From NCBI GenBank assembly GCA_958295845.1, contig OY282376.1:1501022-1565021 (forward strand): 64,000 bases of DNA, written 5' to 3'. The notes under the pieces were generated by a model, which did not search any database, was not told where the DNA came from, and was given only the letters and a program-made list of their open reading frames with translations. The position numbers were made by a program, and so were the translations under genes. This document shows, one piece after another, positions 44,678 to 52,808 of this stretch. The DNA is from Caldilineaceae bacterium (GTDB taxonomy: Bacteria; Chloroflexota; Anaerolineae; Caldilineales; Caldilineaceae). The stretch's first letter is position 1; every line of letters begins with the position of its first letter.

Positions 44678-46198
44678 TCAGTCCAGTCTGAAAATCCGCC
44701 TCGCATTCTCTTGGAAAATCAGATCGGCCTCTCGCTGCGTCTCTATCGCGTCGGCATAGGCCCCGTACTCAAACCACGGCGCAAAGAGCGGCTGGTCTGT
44801 GCCGAAAAGAATCCGCTCCGGCCCCAGAATATCCATCGAGCGGCGGATGGTGCCCGCGTTAATGCCGCTGCTGCAAAACTCAAAGTAGACGTTCGGCAGG
44901 TCAACCACCTGCCGCGCGCCCTCAACGTCGTCCCCATGCGCTTTGATGATCACCAGGTCCGGATTTCGCTCTGCCGCCGAACGCACGCCCGGATAGGGTG
45001 AGCCGCCCTCATCCATATGGATCTTGACCGGTCGCCCAAATTTTGCAATTTCGTCCAGCAGGTCCTGCATGCGCTTCGTCGCCATGTTGCCGCCAAATGG
45101 GCAGTAGAGCTTCACCCCCACGAATCGCGAATCCTGGAAATACCGTTCCATCTGCTCGACCGAACCGGCCAGGTCGCGCGGGTCTATCGCGATATAGCCG
45201 CGCAGATTAGGATAGCGGTCGAGGAACGCCTGTGTGTCCGCGTTCCCCTCACACATGTCATAGTTGATGGCGTTGTAAGAGGAGACAAAGGTGTACTGGA
45301 TGTTGCACCGCTCGGTCATCTCCGATACATTCGTCTCGGTGCGGGTGTTAAAGGGCTCCGCGCAGTGGAAGCCCGACACATGGGCGTGGATATCGATGAT
45401 CGGCTCTTCCGGCAAATCTGCCTCGGCCTTGATCATGAGCGGTTCAGCCGGCAGCTCTTCGATGTCCATATCCAGCAGACGCAAGGCGTTGCCGCCGAGA
45501 ATCGCCTGCCTCTGTTCATCCGAAATCTTCGCCATAAAGATCTGGTTGCGCAGAGCCCGTATCGAATACTTCGGCGAATTGCTCCCATAGAGAAGCCTGT
45601 CGACGATGCCCGCGTCGACCATAACCTCAAGACCGTCAGCCAGACACAGCCAGCGGATCGCCGCGTAGACATTGGTGTACACCTGCATAACCGTGATCAA
45701 CTCCCCCATGTGGGAGTAGCTGACCTCGTTCATGACAACATTCACGTTGTATCTGTGGCAGACCTCCGCCACCTTGCGTATCCAGCTCAGAGCTTCAGAG
45801 GATCCTTTGAAGTCTACAATGATCGGCAGCCCCGCCGCCCCGACCGCCTCTACCATATGCTCGAAAACAAGGGTCTCGGGGCTCCAACCCTGCGGCCCGG
45901 GGGCAAAACGGATCGCCACACAACCGCCATCGACGCAGGCCTGCAGGTCCTCCCGCCAGTTGAGGAAGTACCGTGGATCGAGAGTACCAACACCCAAAAG
46001 ACGGGGATGTTTCGCAGTGATTTCCAGGGTCTCAGCCACGGCTTCCGGGTTGACCTGGTTGACCAGGCCCCGCCGCGATGTTGTCAATGTCAGCGTCGTG
46101 TCGTGCGCCTCCGTCTGACGGAGCAGCGCCTCCAACGTCGTATCCGGTTCAGGGATCCGATTGACGCTGAATTCAGAAATAAAGTCGATAGCGTACAT
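44678..46198 (-). CDS. Double-domain amidohydrolase-2 protein, N-terminal half degenerate
   Basis: The product has 506 residues from the ATG at 46198, with AAAGGA six bases upstream. Two amidohydrolase-2 domains are fused. In domain 1 (1-245) the HxH is missing (YAIDFISEFSV) and the terminal motif reads LYGSNSPKYS. Domain 2 (about 270-506) is intact, with IIDIHAHVSGFH, LVIIKAHGDDVEGA and ILFGTDQPLF. Both halves end in the ILGGNALRLLD or FQENARRIFRLD helix typical of the family, so the fusion comes from joining two full genes. Domain 1 may now serve in assembly. The arrangement parallels the separate intact/degenerate pair at 41820-43326. Confidence 0.82.
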   Translation of the reverse strand: MYAIDFISEFSVNRIPEPDTTLEALLRQTEAHDTTLTLTTSRRGLVNQVNPEAVAETLEITAKHPRLLGVGTLDPRYFLNWREDLQACVDGGCVAIRFAPGPQGWSPETLVFEHMVEAVGAAGLPIIVDFKGSSEALSWIRKVAEVCHRYNVNVVMNEVSYSHMGELITVMQVYTNVYAAIRWLCLADGLEVMVDAGIVDRLLYGSNSPKYSIRALRNQIFMAKISDEQRQAILGGNALRLLDMDIEELPAEPLMIKAEADLPEEPIIDIHAHVSGFHCAEPFNTRTETNVSEMTERCNIQYTFVSSYNAINYDMCEGNADTQAFLDRYPNLRGYIAIDPRDLAGSVEQMERYFQDSRFVGVKLYCPFGGNMATKRMQDLLDEIAKFGRPVKIHMDEGGSPYPGVRSAAERNPDLVIIKAHGDDVEGARQVVDLPNVYFEFCSSGINAGTIRRSMDILGPERILFGTDQPLFAPWFEYGAYADAIETQREADLIFQENARRIFRLD

Positions 46199-46293
46199 GG
46201 TTGGTCCTTTCAACCGCTTGGAATTGTGGCTTGCGGCCAGAAATCTGTGTCACGATAGGCCGCCACCCTCTGGAAAGTCCTGGTTGCCTGATG

Positions 46294-47622
46294 CTACTGG
46301 CTGCTCTCTTCAACTGCTCTTTCAAATGCTTGCACGAGCCCGTCTATATGCTCATTCTCCATCGGCAGGGAGAGAGCATTCATCGAAAGCCCCTGGCTCA
46401 GGAAGTAACCTTGATTCAGTAAAGAGAGGAAAACGCGATGCGCCATTGCGCCGTTATTGCCTGCTAGGCTTCGGTAATCGACCAGCGGCTCATCCGTGAA
46501 ATAGACGCTGAACAGAGAGCCCAGCACCACCGCCTGCAACGGGGTACTGATGCGTGCGCTGAGGTCCTCCAACCCCGCACGCAACCGTTCCCCCAATCCA
46601 TTCATGTGCTCGAAAGCGCTCGGCGTCAACTGCTGTAAAGTGGCAAGACCCGCCGCCATCACCACCGCATGCGCACTGAAAGTGCCGCTCTGAAAGAACC
46701 CCGTCGGCTCACCGCTGCTGTCAAACAGATTCATGATGTCGGCGCGGCCGCCAAACGCCCCCACTGGGAACCCGCCTCCCACCAGCTTGCCGAACGTCGT
46801 CAGATCCGGGCTGATGCCGTAGTGCTCCTGGGCGCCGCCGCGCGCGACGCGAAATGCCACCACCTCATCGAGGACCAGCAGCACATCGTTTTCCTCGGTC
46901 ACCCGGCGCACAGCCTGTATGTACTCCTTGCGGACCGGCAAAATACCAGTCTTGGGGTCGAGGATCACACAGGCGAGTTCGTCGCGGTGGCGCCGAACCA
47001 GCCGCTCCAACGCCTCCTCATTGTTGAAGGGCAAGACGATCACCTCTGAGGCCGCATTGGGCGACATGCCGCCTGCCGTCGGAACCGAATAAGGTTCCTC
47101 AGCTGGGCCCGCTTTGTCCACCGGCGGCGCAACACTTACCTCCACCAGGTCATGGCTGCCGTGGTACCCGCCCTCCAACTTGGCAATCTTTGGTCGGCCG
47201 CTAAACCCGCGCGCCAGCCGGATCGCATGCAATGATGCCTCCGTCCCGGAGTTGCAAAAGCGAACTTTTTCCAGCGAGGCCACGCGCCTGCACATCTCTT
47301 CCGCCAGCGCCCCTTCTGCACCGGTCGGCGCGCCTAGGGCGATGCCTCTGGTCAGCTGTGCCTCGACCGCCGCATGTACCGCTGCGTTGTTGTGACCCAG
47401 GATCTGACCGGTATGGTGGTTGGCAAAATCGACCCGCCGCCGTTCGTCTATGTCATAGAGATAGCATCCCTCGCCCCGCTGCATTGTGATTGGATAGGGT
47501 GCGTAATAATAAGCTCCTTTAGCACCGCCCGGCATCGACTTGCGGTCTCTCTCAAACTGCTCTCGCGAGCCCTGAGTTTCCGAAGCATAGGTCGTCTCTA
47601 TCGCCGTCGCACTCTGCCCCAT
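46294..47622 (-). CDS. Class III aminotransferase, glutamate-1-semialdehyde aminomutase-like
   Basis: The product has 442 residues, with AAGGAAC before the ATG. Motifs are VRFCNSGTEASLHAIRLARG, EGGYHGSHD, VLLVLDEVVAFRVARGG and LTTFGKLVGGGFPVGAFGG with Lys279 as the expected PLP lysine. It is in the class that includes HemL, but the setting (importer, amidohydrolases, GH-like propellers) argues against haem synthesis. The LDEVVAFR sequence, in place of LDEVMTGFR, also departs from standard HemL. It probably handles an amino aldehyde or amino-keto compound from the imported material (inference). Confidence 0.82.
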   Translation of the reverse strand: MGQSATAIETTYASETQGSREQFERDRKSMPGGAKGAYYYAPYPITMQRGEGCYLYDIDERRRVDFANHHTGQILGHNNAAVHAAVEAQLTRGIALGAPTGAEGALAEEMCRRVASLEKVRFCNSGTEASLHAIRLARGFSGRPKIAKLEGGYHGSHDLVEVSVAPPVDKAGPAEEPYSVPTAGGMSPNAASEVIVLPFNNEEALERLVRRHRDELACVILDPKTGILPVRKEYIQAVRRVTEENDVLLVLDEVVAFRVARGGAQEHYGISPDLTTFGKLVGGGFPVGAFGGRADIMNLFDSSGEPTGFFQSGTFSAHAVVMAAGLATLQQLTPSAFEHMNGLGERLRAGLEDLSARISTPLQAVVLGSLFSVYFTDEPLVDYRSLAGNNGAMAHRVFLSLLNQGYFLSQGLSMNALSLPMENEHIDGLVQAFERAVEESSQ

Positions 47623-47730
47623 AGTTCGTTCCTTGCTCTTTCTGAGTTACTCGCTCAGTCCTTCGTCAGAGTAATCTGCCTGTACAGGTTTACAACTCTG
47701 GCGTACCACTGCAATGGCATTTCCGGGGAT

Positions 47731-49203
47731 TTACTCGAACCAATAGCTGAATAGCTGTGCGTTCGTCATGCTGATCCGCAGACGGACAGATCCCCCGGCG
47801 GTGTCAGGCATTCTACTGCGCTCGCCCCAGGCAACCGCTTGACGAACGCCGTCTTCGCTCACACCTGCGGCATCCTGCCCACTGTAGCCGTCCAGCGGCT
47901 GGCCGTCAACATCCAGTATTTCAACCGTAATCGCGCCCTCATCCGCGACAGCATTGAGAAAGAGCTGTTCTCCTTCCCAGTGGAAAGGCTCGGTCACTAC
48001 TGACCCGCCTTCGCCTCCGGCATCCAGCGAGACGAACCCGTCCCGCCGCAGAGTCGCCAGACAAATGGCCGCGTGGTCCGGGTCCCATTTCGGCGGAAGC
48101 CGCCGGAATTTGACACCGGTGTAATAGAACCAGAGTTCGTCACCGCGCATGACAGGCGAAGAAGGCCCCAGCATCTGCACCGTATCGTACGCGCCCCCGC
48201 CCAACGGTGAAGAGTCGATAAATGGCCGCCTGTCGCCCTGGCGCTCCCACGTATACATGTCCCGGCTGCTGGCCAGCTGCACATGATGGAAACCGTCATG
48301 GTTGCGGCCGTCCACCGAACGTCCTACGTGGTGGAACATGGAGGCGAACCCGATGTAACGGCTCTCGTACCGGGATATGCTGAAATTATAGACATCCACC
48401 CCGTGCTCTTCCGGATGATTTACCACCGTCTGCTGCAATGCGGGATTGGCAAGCCGCCGCGCGATCACCTCGCGCGCCAACGCCTGATCTTCGTCATCCG
48501 CCTCGAAGACCAGCTCCGGTTCGCTCCACTCGTCGAAATCCTGACTGGAGGTTACCGCGTGAGAGCGCCCCCACTTTCCTCGCACTTTGACCGTGGCGAT
48601 AAACCGGTGGTCTACGGCGTCAAAACTGAAATTAGGTTCATCGCCCGACAGGATTGCCGGTACATCATGCCGCTTCCATACGATCCCGTCCGGAGATACC
48701 GCGAAGATAATCGAAAGATCGGGCTCCATTATGAAGCTGATCGCCTTGAAGCGGCGGTTCGGGTCGGCGTCGCTCGCGTCGTAGACCACACCCAACACCT
48801 CTGACGTGCGCGTCCCGTCGAGTGGGATGGCAACATGATTGTTGTCAAGTGATCCCTGATACTCTAGTTGGCCTATCGATGGCTGGTACCAGTGCAACCC
48901 GTCGCGGCTCTCGTGGTATGAAGACCGACCGTGGTCATAGTCAATCTTCGCCCCGATCGTCCAGAACTTCCACAGTTTCGCCTCGGCATCCCACACCGGC
49001 GCTGTCCTTGTCTGAGGCCGGTACGCGGGACCGCCGTCAGAACCAGATAGCAGTGCCATGTGTGGGTCCGCACGGATTACCGCACCCTTCTTATTGGGCT
49101 GGTGCAGCGTCCTTTCCAAGCCGTCGATGCGGGCAATGTCCGCGTCGTCAAAGAAAAGCTGCCTCTCCATGCGTGCAATATTGCGGCTAGCGTTAGATGC
49201 CAT
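47731..49203 (-). CDS. GH32/GH43-like beta-propeller protein, tandem copy B
   Basis: The product has 490 residues from the ATG at 49203, which has AGGGGGCG just upstream. The frame is open to 49254. Repeated blade motifs SRDGLHWYQPS, SPDGIVWKRHD and SSRDMYTWERQGDR, together with APVWDAEAKLWKFWTI and GDELWFYYTGVK, indicate a five-bladed propeller like those of GH32, GH43 and GH68 clans. A beta-sandwich tail ends in NAQLFSYWFE. It has no signal peptide. Catalytic residues cannot be assigned from the sequence alone. It is a full-length paralogue of the next gene upstream, with an eight-base gap between them. Confidence 0.7.
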   Translation of the reverse strand: MASNASRNIARMERQLFFDDADIARIDGLERTLHQPNKKGAVIRADPHMALLSGSDGGPAYRPQTRTAPVWDAEAKLWKFWTIGAKIDYDHGRSSYHESRDGLHWYQPSIGQLEYQGSLDNNHVAIPLDGTRTSEVLGVVYDASDADPNRRFKAISFIMEPDLSIIFAVSPDGIVWKRHDVPAILSGDEPNFSFDAVDHRFIATVKVRGKWGRSHAVTSSQDFDEWSEPELVFEADDEDQALAREVIARRLANPALQQTVVNHPEEHGVDVYNFSISRYESRYIGFASMFHHVGRSVDGRNHDGFHHVQLASSRDMYTWERQGDRRPFIDSSPLGGGAYDTVQMLGPSSPVMRGDELWFYYTGVKFRRLPPKWDPDHAAICLATLRRDGFVSLDAGGEGGSVVTEPFHWEGEQLFLNAVADEGAITVEILDVDGQPLDGYSGQDAAGVSEDGVRQAVAWGERSRMPDTAGGSVRLRISMTNAQLFSYWFE

Positions 49204-49211
49204 TTCGCCCC

Positions 49212-50663
49212 CTATTCGAACCAGTAGCTGTAAAGACTCGCGTCCCGTAACCACACCCGCAGCTGCATTGGACTTTCAGTCCCGGCCGGCATGGCGTCCT
49301 TCTCGGCCCAGCGGACCGGCTGGCGTACGCCGTCCGCTGTGAGCGGGACCGAACTATCCCGCCCGTATCCCGTTATCGGCTGACCCTCTGAATTGAGAAG
49401 TTCGCACCGAATCTCCCCGTTATCCGCTTCAGCGTTCAGAAAGAGCCGCTCTCCGCCCCAGCGTAGGGGCGCGGTCGTGACAGCGCCGCCGTCTGCATCG
49501 GCGTCCAGAGAAACGAAGCCATCCCGCCGCAAGGTAGCCAGACAGATAGCCGCCCGCTCAGGACTGGCCTTGGGCGGCTGCCAGCGATGCCTTATGCCGG
49601 AGTAGTAGAACCAAAGCTGGTCCCCGCGCACGACCGGGTAGGAGGGGCCCAATATCTGCATCGTGTCATAGGCGCCGCTTCCGAGCGGCGACGGAGCGAT
49701 GAAAGGCGCCCGTTCGCCGAGTCGCCGCCAGTTGCGCATGTCCCTGCTGCTGGCTAGCTGCACATGATGAAAGCCGTCATGGTTGCGGTCATTCCAGGCG
49801 CGGCCTGTGTGGTAAAACATGGAGGCAAAGCCGATGTACCGGCTCTCATACCGCGAGATCGCGAAGTTGTAGACATCAACCGCATGCTCCTCCGGGTGGT
49901 TGAAGACCGGTTGTTGCAGCGCCGGGTCCGCCAAATGGTCGGCGATAATCCGCCCCGCCTGCTCCTGGTCCTCTTCATCCGCATGGAAGACCATTTCCGG
50001 TTCGCTCCAGCCTTCGAAATCTTCGCTGACCGTCAAAGCGTGGGAACGGCCAAATGGGCCGGGAACCTTCACTGTCGCAATAAAGAGATGCCTGCCTACA
50101 TCGAAACTGAAATTCGGCTCGTCACCCGAGGCAATCGGCGCAATGTCTACCCGCTCCCAATGGATGCCGTCCGGCGAAGTGCCGAACAGGATAGCCAGCT
50201 CCGGCGCCATCGTGAAGCTCAAGGCTTTGTAACGCCGCTTCGGATCCGGATCGTTCTCGTCATAGACAGCCCCCAGGATCTCTGCCGTGCATCCGTCGCC
50301 CATAGGGATATAGACGAGATTGTTCTCCCGCGTGCCCAGGTATTCGGCTCGGCGCAAAATGGGCTGATACCAGTGGACGCCGTCGCGGCTCTCATGGTAG
50401 CCCGACAGGCCGGCAATGCCGTGCAGCGCCTCCGGCGTGATGCAGATAGTCCAGAGCTTCCACACCTGTGCCTCAGGGTCCCAAACCGGCGCGCTCCGGA
50501 TCTCCGGGTTCCCGCCCAGGGCAGGCTCGCGCCGGATGACCGCGCCCCGCTTCTGCGGCTGGTGGAACACGCGACGCAGTCCTTCCATGGCCGCGATATC
50601 GTCGTCATCCAGGAAGAGCTGCCGTTCACCCGCTGGGAACTGCCTGTCTTTTACGCCGGTCAT
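49212..50663 (-). CDS. GH32/GH43-like beta-propeller protein, tandem copy A
   Basis: The product has 483 residues. It begins near ERQLFLDDDDIAAMEGLRRV and shares with its neighbour SGDEPNFSFD, NHPEEHAVDVYNF, SRYESRYIGFASMF, RNHDGFHHVQLASSRDM and the ending ASLYSYWFE. Blade repeats are SRDGVHWYQPI, SPDGIHWERVD and SEDFEGWSEPE. The start at 50663 has only a weak ribosome site. It follows the DppC gene after 94 bases and so forms one transcriptional series SBP-DppB-DppC-propeller-propeller. That arrangement mirrors the SBP-DppB-DppC-sialidase order in the plus-strand cluster. No signal peptide. Confidence 0.7.
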   Translation of the reverse strand: MTGVKDRQFPAGERQLFLDDDDIAAMEGLRRVFHQPQKRGAVIRREPALGGNPEIRSAPVWDPEAQVWKLWTICITPEALHGIAGLSGYHESRDGVHWYQPILRRAEYLGTRENNLVYIPMGDGCTAEILGAVYDENDPDPKRRYKALSFTMAPELAILFGTSPDGIHWERVDIAPIASGDEPNFSFDVGRHLFIATVKVPGPFGRSHALTVSEDFEGWSEPEMVFHADEEDQEQAGRIIADHLADPALQQPVFNHPEEHAVDVYNFAISRYESRYIGFASMFYHTGRAWNDRNHDGFHHVQLASSRDMRNWRRLGERAPFIAPSPLGSGAYDTMQILGPSYPVVRGDQLWFYYSGIRHRWQPPKASPERAAICLATLRRDGFVSLDADADGGAVTTAPLRWGGERLFLNAEADNGEIRCELLNSEGQPITGYGRDSSVPLTADGVRQPVRWAEKDAMPAGTESPMQLRVWLRDASLYSYWFE

Positions 50664-50757
50664 CGCTCAATTCCATGCGAGACGATTACATTTTCAAGAG
50701 GGAGATATGGTCTGAAGTGCCAGTCCAACCGAATGGCAGACCTGGGTCGGGGTGGGG

Positions 50758-51651
50758 TTAGTCCAGATGTTGGCGCGGGTCGAAAGCGTCGCGCAAAGCG
50801 TCGCCGAAAAAGTTCATCGACAAGACCGCGAAAGCAATCGCAGTCGCCGAAGGAAGCCAGCGCCAGGGCATGTTCTCCAAAATCGGAAGTTGTAGGGCCG
50901 TCGTCAGGGTCTGCCCCCAACTCGGCGTCGGCTGCTGCACGCCCAGCCCAAGAAAACTCAGGCTCGACTCTGTCAGGATAGCCCCTGCCAGCCCAAGGGT
51001 CGCGGCCACCACCACCGGCCCGACGACATTGGGCAGAATGTGCCGAAAGATGATCCGCCGCGTCGGGACACCGACCGCAACCGCAGCGATAACGAAGTCC
51101 TGGCCGCGCAGGCTGAGAAACTGCCCGCGTATCAGGCGCGTCATGCCAGGCCAGCCAAAGATGCCGATGATCACCATGATATTGAAGATGTTAGGGGGCA
51201 GCACCGCGGCCACTGTGATGATCAGCAAAAATGTGGGGAAACACATAATAATATCGGTGAAGCGCATGATGGCGTTGTCGACGTGGCCGCCCGCATAGCC
51301 GGAGACGCTGCCTAGAATGAGCGCGATCGAGGTATAGATGCCCACCGCGACAAGCCCCACCGAGAGCGAAACGCGTGCCCCAAAGACCAGGCGGGCCCAA
51401 ACGTCCCGACCGATGGCGTCCGTACCCAGGATGTGCTCGGCGCTGGGCGGCTCATTCTTCATCTTCAGGTCCATGGCTGACGGGTCGACCCCGGCCAACA
51501 GGGGCGCGAAGATCGCCGCGAACACCAGCAGCACCAACATGACAAGCCCGACCATCCCCAGCTTGTGCCGGAACAAGCGGCGCCAGAATCGCTGCTGTAC
51601 CGAGTCCCTGCGGGGCGCGTCCAGCGTTTCGGTAAGCTCAGCAGCGGACAT
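50758..51651 (-). CDS. Dpp/Opp-type ABC transporter permease (DppC-like)
   Basis: The product has 297 residues, with GGAGAG before the ATG. Signatures are HILGTDAIGRDVWARLV (Ala in place of the usual Ser), the EAA loop DFVIAAVAVGVPTRRIIFRH, TESSLSFLGLGVQQPTPSW and GDALRDAFDPRQHLD. It lacks the periplasmic insert present in the copies at 34.4 and 58.0 kb and is nearer the one at 21.9 kb. It pairs with the DppB gene 108 bases upstream and serves the Tat-type SBP at 52.8 kb. Confidence 0.92.
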   Translation of the reverse strand: MSAAELTETLDAPRRDSVQQRFWRRLFRHKLGMVGLVMLVLLVFAAIFAPLLAGVDPSAMDLKMKNEPPSAEHILGTDAIGRDVWARLVFGARVSLSVGLVAVGIYTSIALILGSVSGYAGGHVDNAIMRFTDIIMCFPTFLLIITVAAVLPPNIFNIMVIIGIFGWPGMTRLIRGQFLSLRGQDFVIAAVAVGVPTRRIIFRHILPNVVGPVVVAATLGLAGAILTESSLSFLGLGVQQPTPSWGQTLTTALQLPILENMPWRWLPSATAIAFAVLSMNFFGDALRDAFDPRQHLD

Positions 51652-51759
51652 CGCCGGATCTCTCCAATTTTAATCGCACCTTTCCGGTACAATGAATGTC
51701 GAGTACAACAGATTTCATAGGAGTCTCAGTAACGCCGCGCAGCGCGGCAGGACCTATTC

Positions 51760-52722
51760 TTACTCGTAACGAATTCGCGGATCCGCGAACGCATAGGTGA
51801 TGTCGGCCAGCAGGTTGCTCAGCAGGACGACGAGCGCAACCATGAAGTTTACGCCCATGATGACCGGGTAGTCGCGTGAGTATATGGCCGTCAGGCTGTA
51901 TGTGCCCATACCTGGCCATGCAAAAATGTGCTCAATAATGACAGTGCCGCCGATCAGAAAAGGAATGTCAAGGCTTACGATCGTAATCAGGGGGATGAGC
52001 GCGTTCCGCAGGGCGTGCCCCAGCAGGACAGCTTTCTCGGCAAGCCCCTTTGCACGCGCGACGGTGATGTAGTCCTGACGGATCACATCAAGCAGGCTGC
52101 TGCGCGAATAGCGCATGAAGCCTGCCATGCTCCCCAACCCCAGGACCAGCGCCGGCAGGAACATGTGGTGTAGGCGCGTCAAAATTGACGCTTCCTCGCC
52201 GTAATTTGTGATACCCGAAGTAGGGAAGAGACTTATCTTCAAGGAAAACAGGAATATCGCCCCGATCGCAAATACGAAACCGGGTGTCGATATCCAGATA
52301 AAGCCAAGCAGCGTGAGCGACTGGTCAACCCAGGTGTACTGCTTTACCGCCGACAGTATACCAAGGGCCGCGCCAAATGTGATGCCAAACAGAAGCGATG
52401 TCGCAGTCAGCTGAAGCGTAGCCGGCATCCTTTGTAGGATCTCGTCGCGGACAGGGGCTCCCGATATCATCGACTTGCCCAAATTGCCCTTGCCCAACTC
52501 GCGCAACCAGATCAGGTAACGGACATGCGGGGGTTTATCGAGGCCGTAGTTTTCCCGCATTGACTGCAACTGTTCCGGCGTGTAGTTCACGATCGCCAGC
52601 GGTGGAATCAATGCGTCGACAAAGTCGCCCGGCATCAGTTCGGTGAATACGAAAGTCACCAGTGTCAGTCCAAGGAGTATGGGTGCCGAGATCGCCAGTC
52701 GGCGCAAAATGTAAGTTCGCAA
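51760..52722 (-). CDS. Dpp/Opp-type ABC transporter permease (DppB-like)
   Basis: The product has 320 residues from a TTG at 52722 (MRTYILRRLAISAPILLG), preceded only by a weak GAGAG. Signatures are FTELMPGDFVDALIPP, RYLIWLRELGKGNLGKSM, the EAA loop DYITVARAKGLAEKAVLLGH and IEHIFAWPGMGTYSLTAI. It forms the channel with the DppC protein encoded next. An 86-base gap with a strong hairpin separates it from the SBP gene. Confidence 0.92.
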   Translation of the reverse strand: MRTYILRRLAISAPILLGLTLVTFVFTELMPGDFVDALIPPLAIVNYTPEQLQSMRENYGLDKPPHVRYLIWLRELGKGNLGKSMISGAPVRDEILQRMPATLQLTATSLLFGITFGAALGILSAVKQYTWVDQSLTLLGFIWISTPGFVFAIGAIFLFSLKISLFPTSGITNYGEEASILTRLHHMFLPALVLGLGSMAGFMRYSRSSLLDVIRQDYITVARAKGLAEKAVLLGHALRNALIPLITIVSLDIPFLIGGTVIIEHIFAWPGMGTYSLTAIYSRDYPVIMGVNFMVALVVLLSNLLADITYAFADPRIRYE

Positions 52723-52752
52723 GGCTATGCTCTCACTGAAGGAGGAAAAAGA

Positions 52753-52797
52753 AGAGGAGGAAAGAGGAAGGCAGTCCTTCCTATACCCTCCTCCTCT
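52753..52797 (-). terminator. Hairpin between SBP and DppB genes
   Basis: The outer arms AGAGGAGG and CCTCCTCT (52753-52760, 52790-52797) enclose an inner GGAAGG-CAGT-CCTTCC stem. There is no long T-run. Similar hairpins follow the SBP genes at 20.5, 61.9 and 63.7 kb, so it probably sets a high SBP to permease ratio. Confidence 0.5.
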
Positions 52798-52808
52798 CTA
52801 CTTACTCG

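Noticed and set aside
45017..46258. A 413-codon plus-strand frame opposite the double amidohydrolase
   Set aside because: Arg/His/Val-rich shadow without domains. The minus strand carries the metal motifs.
46294..47622. HemL for haem biosynthesis
   Set aside because: The neighbours are importers and hydrolases, and the LDEV motif region departs from standard HemL.
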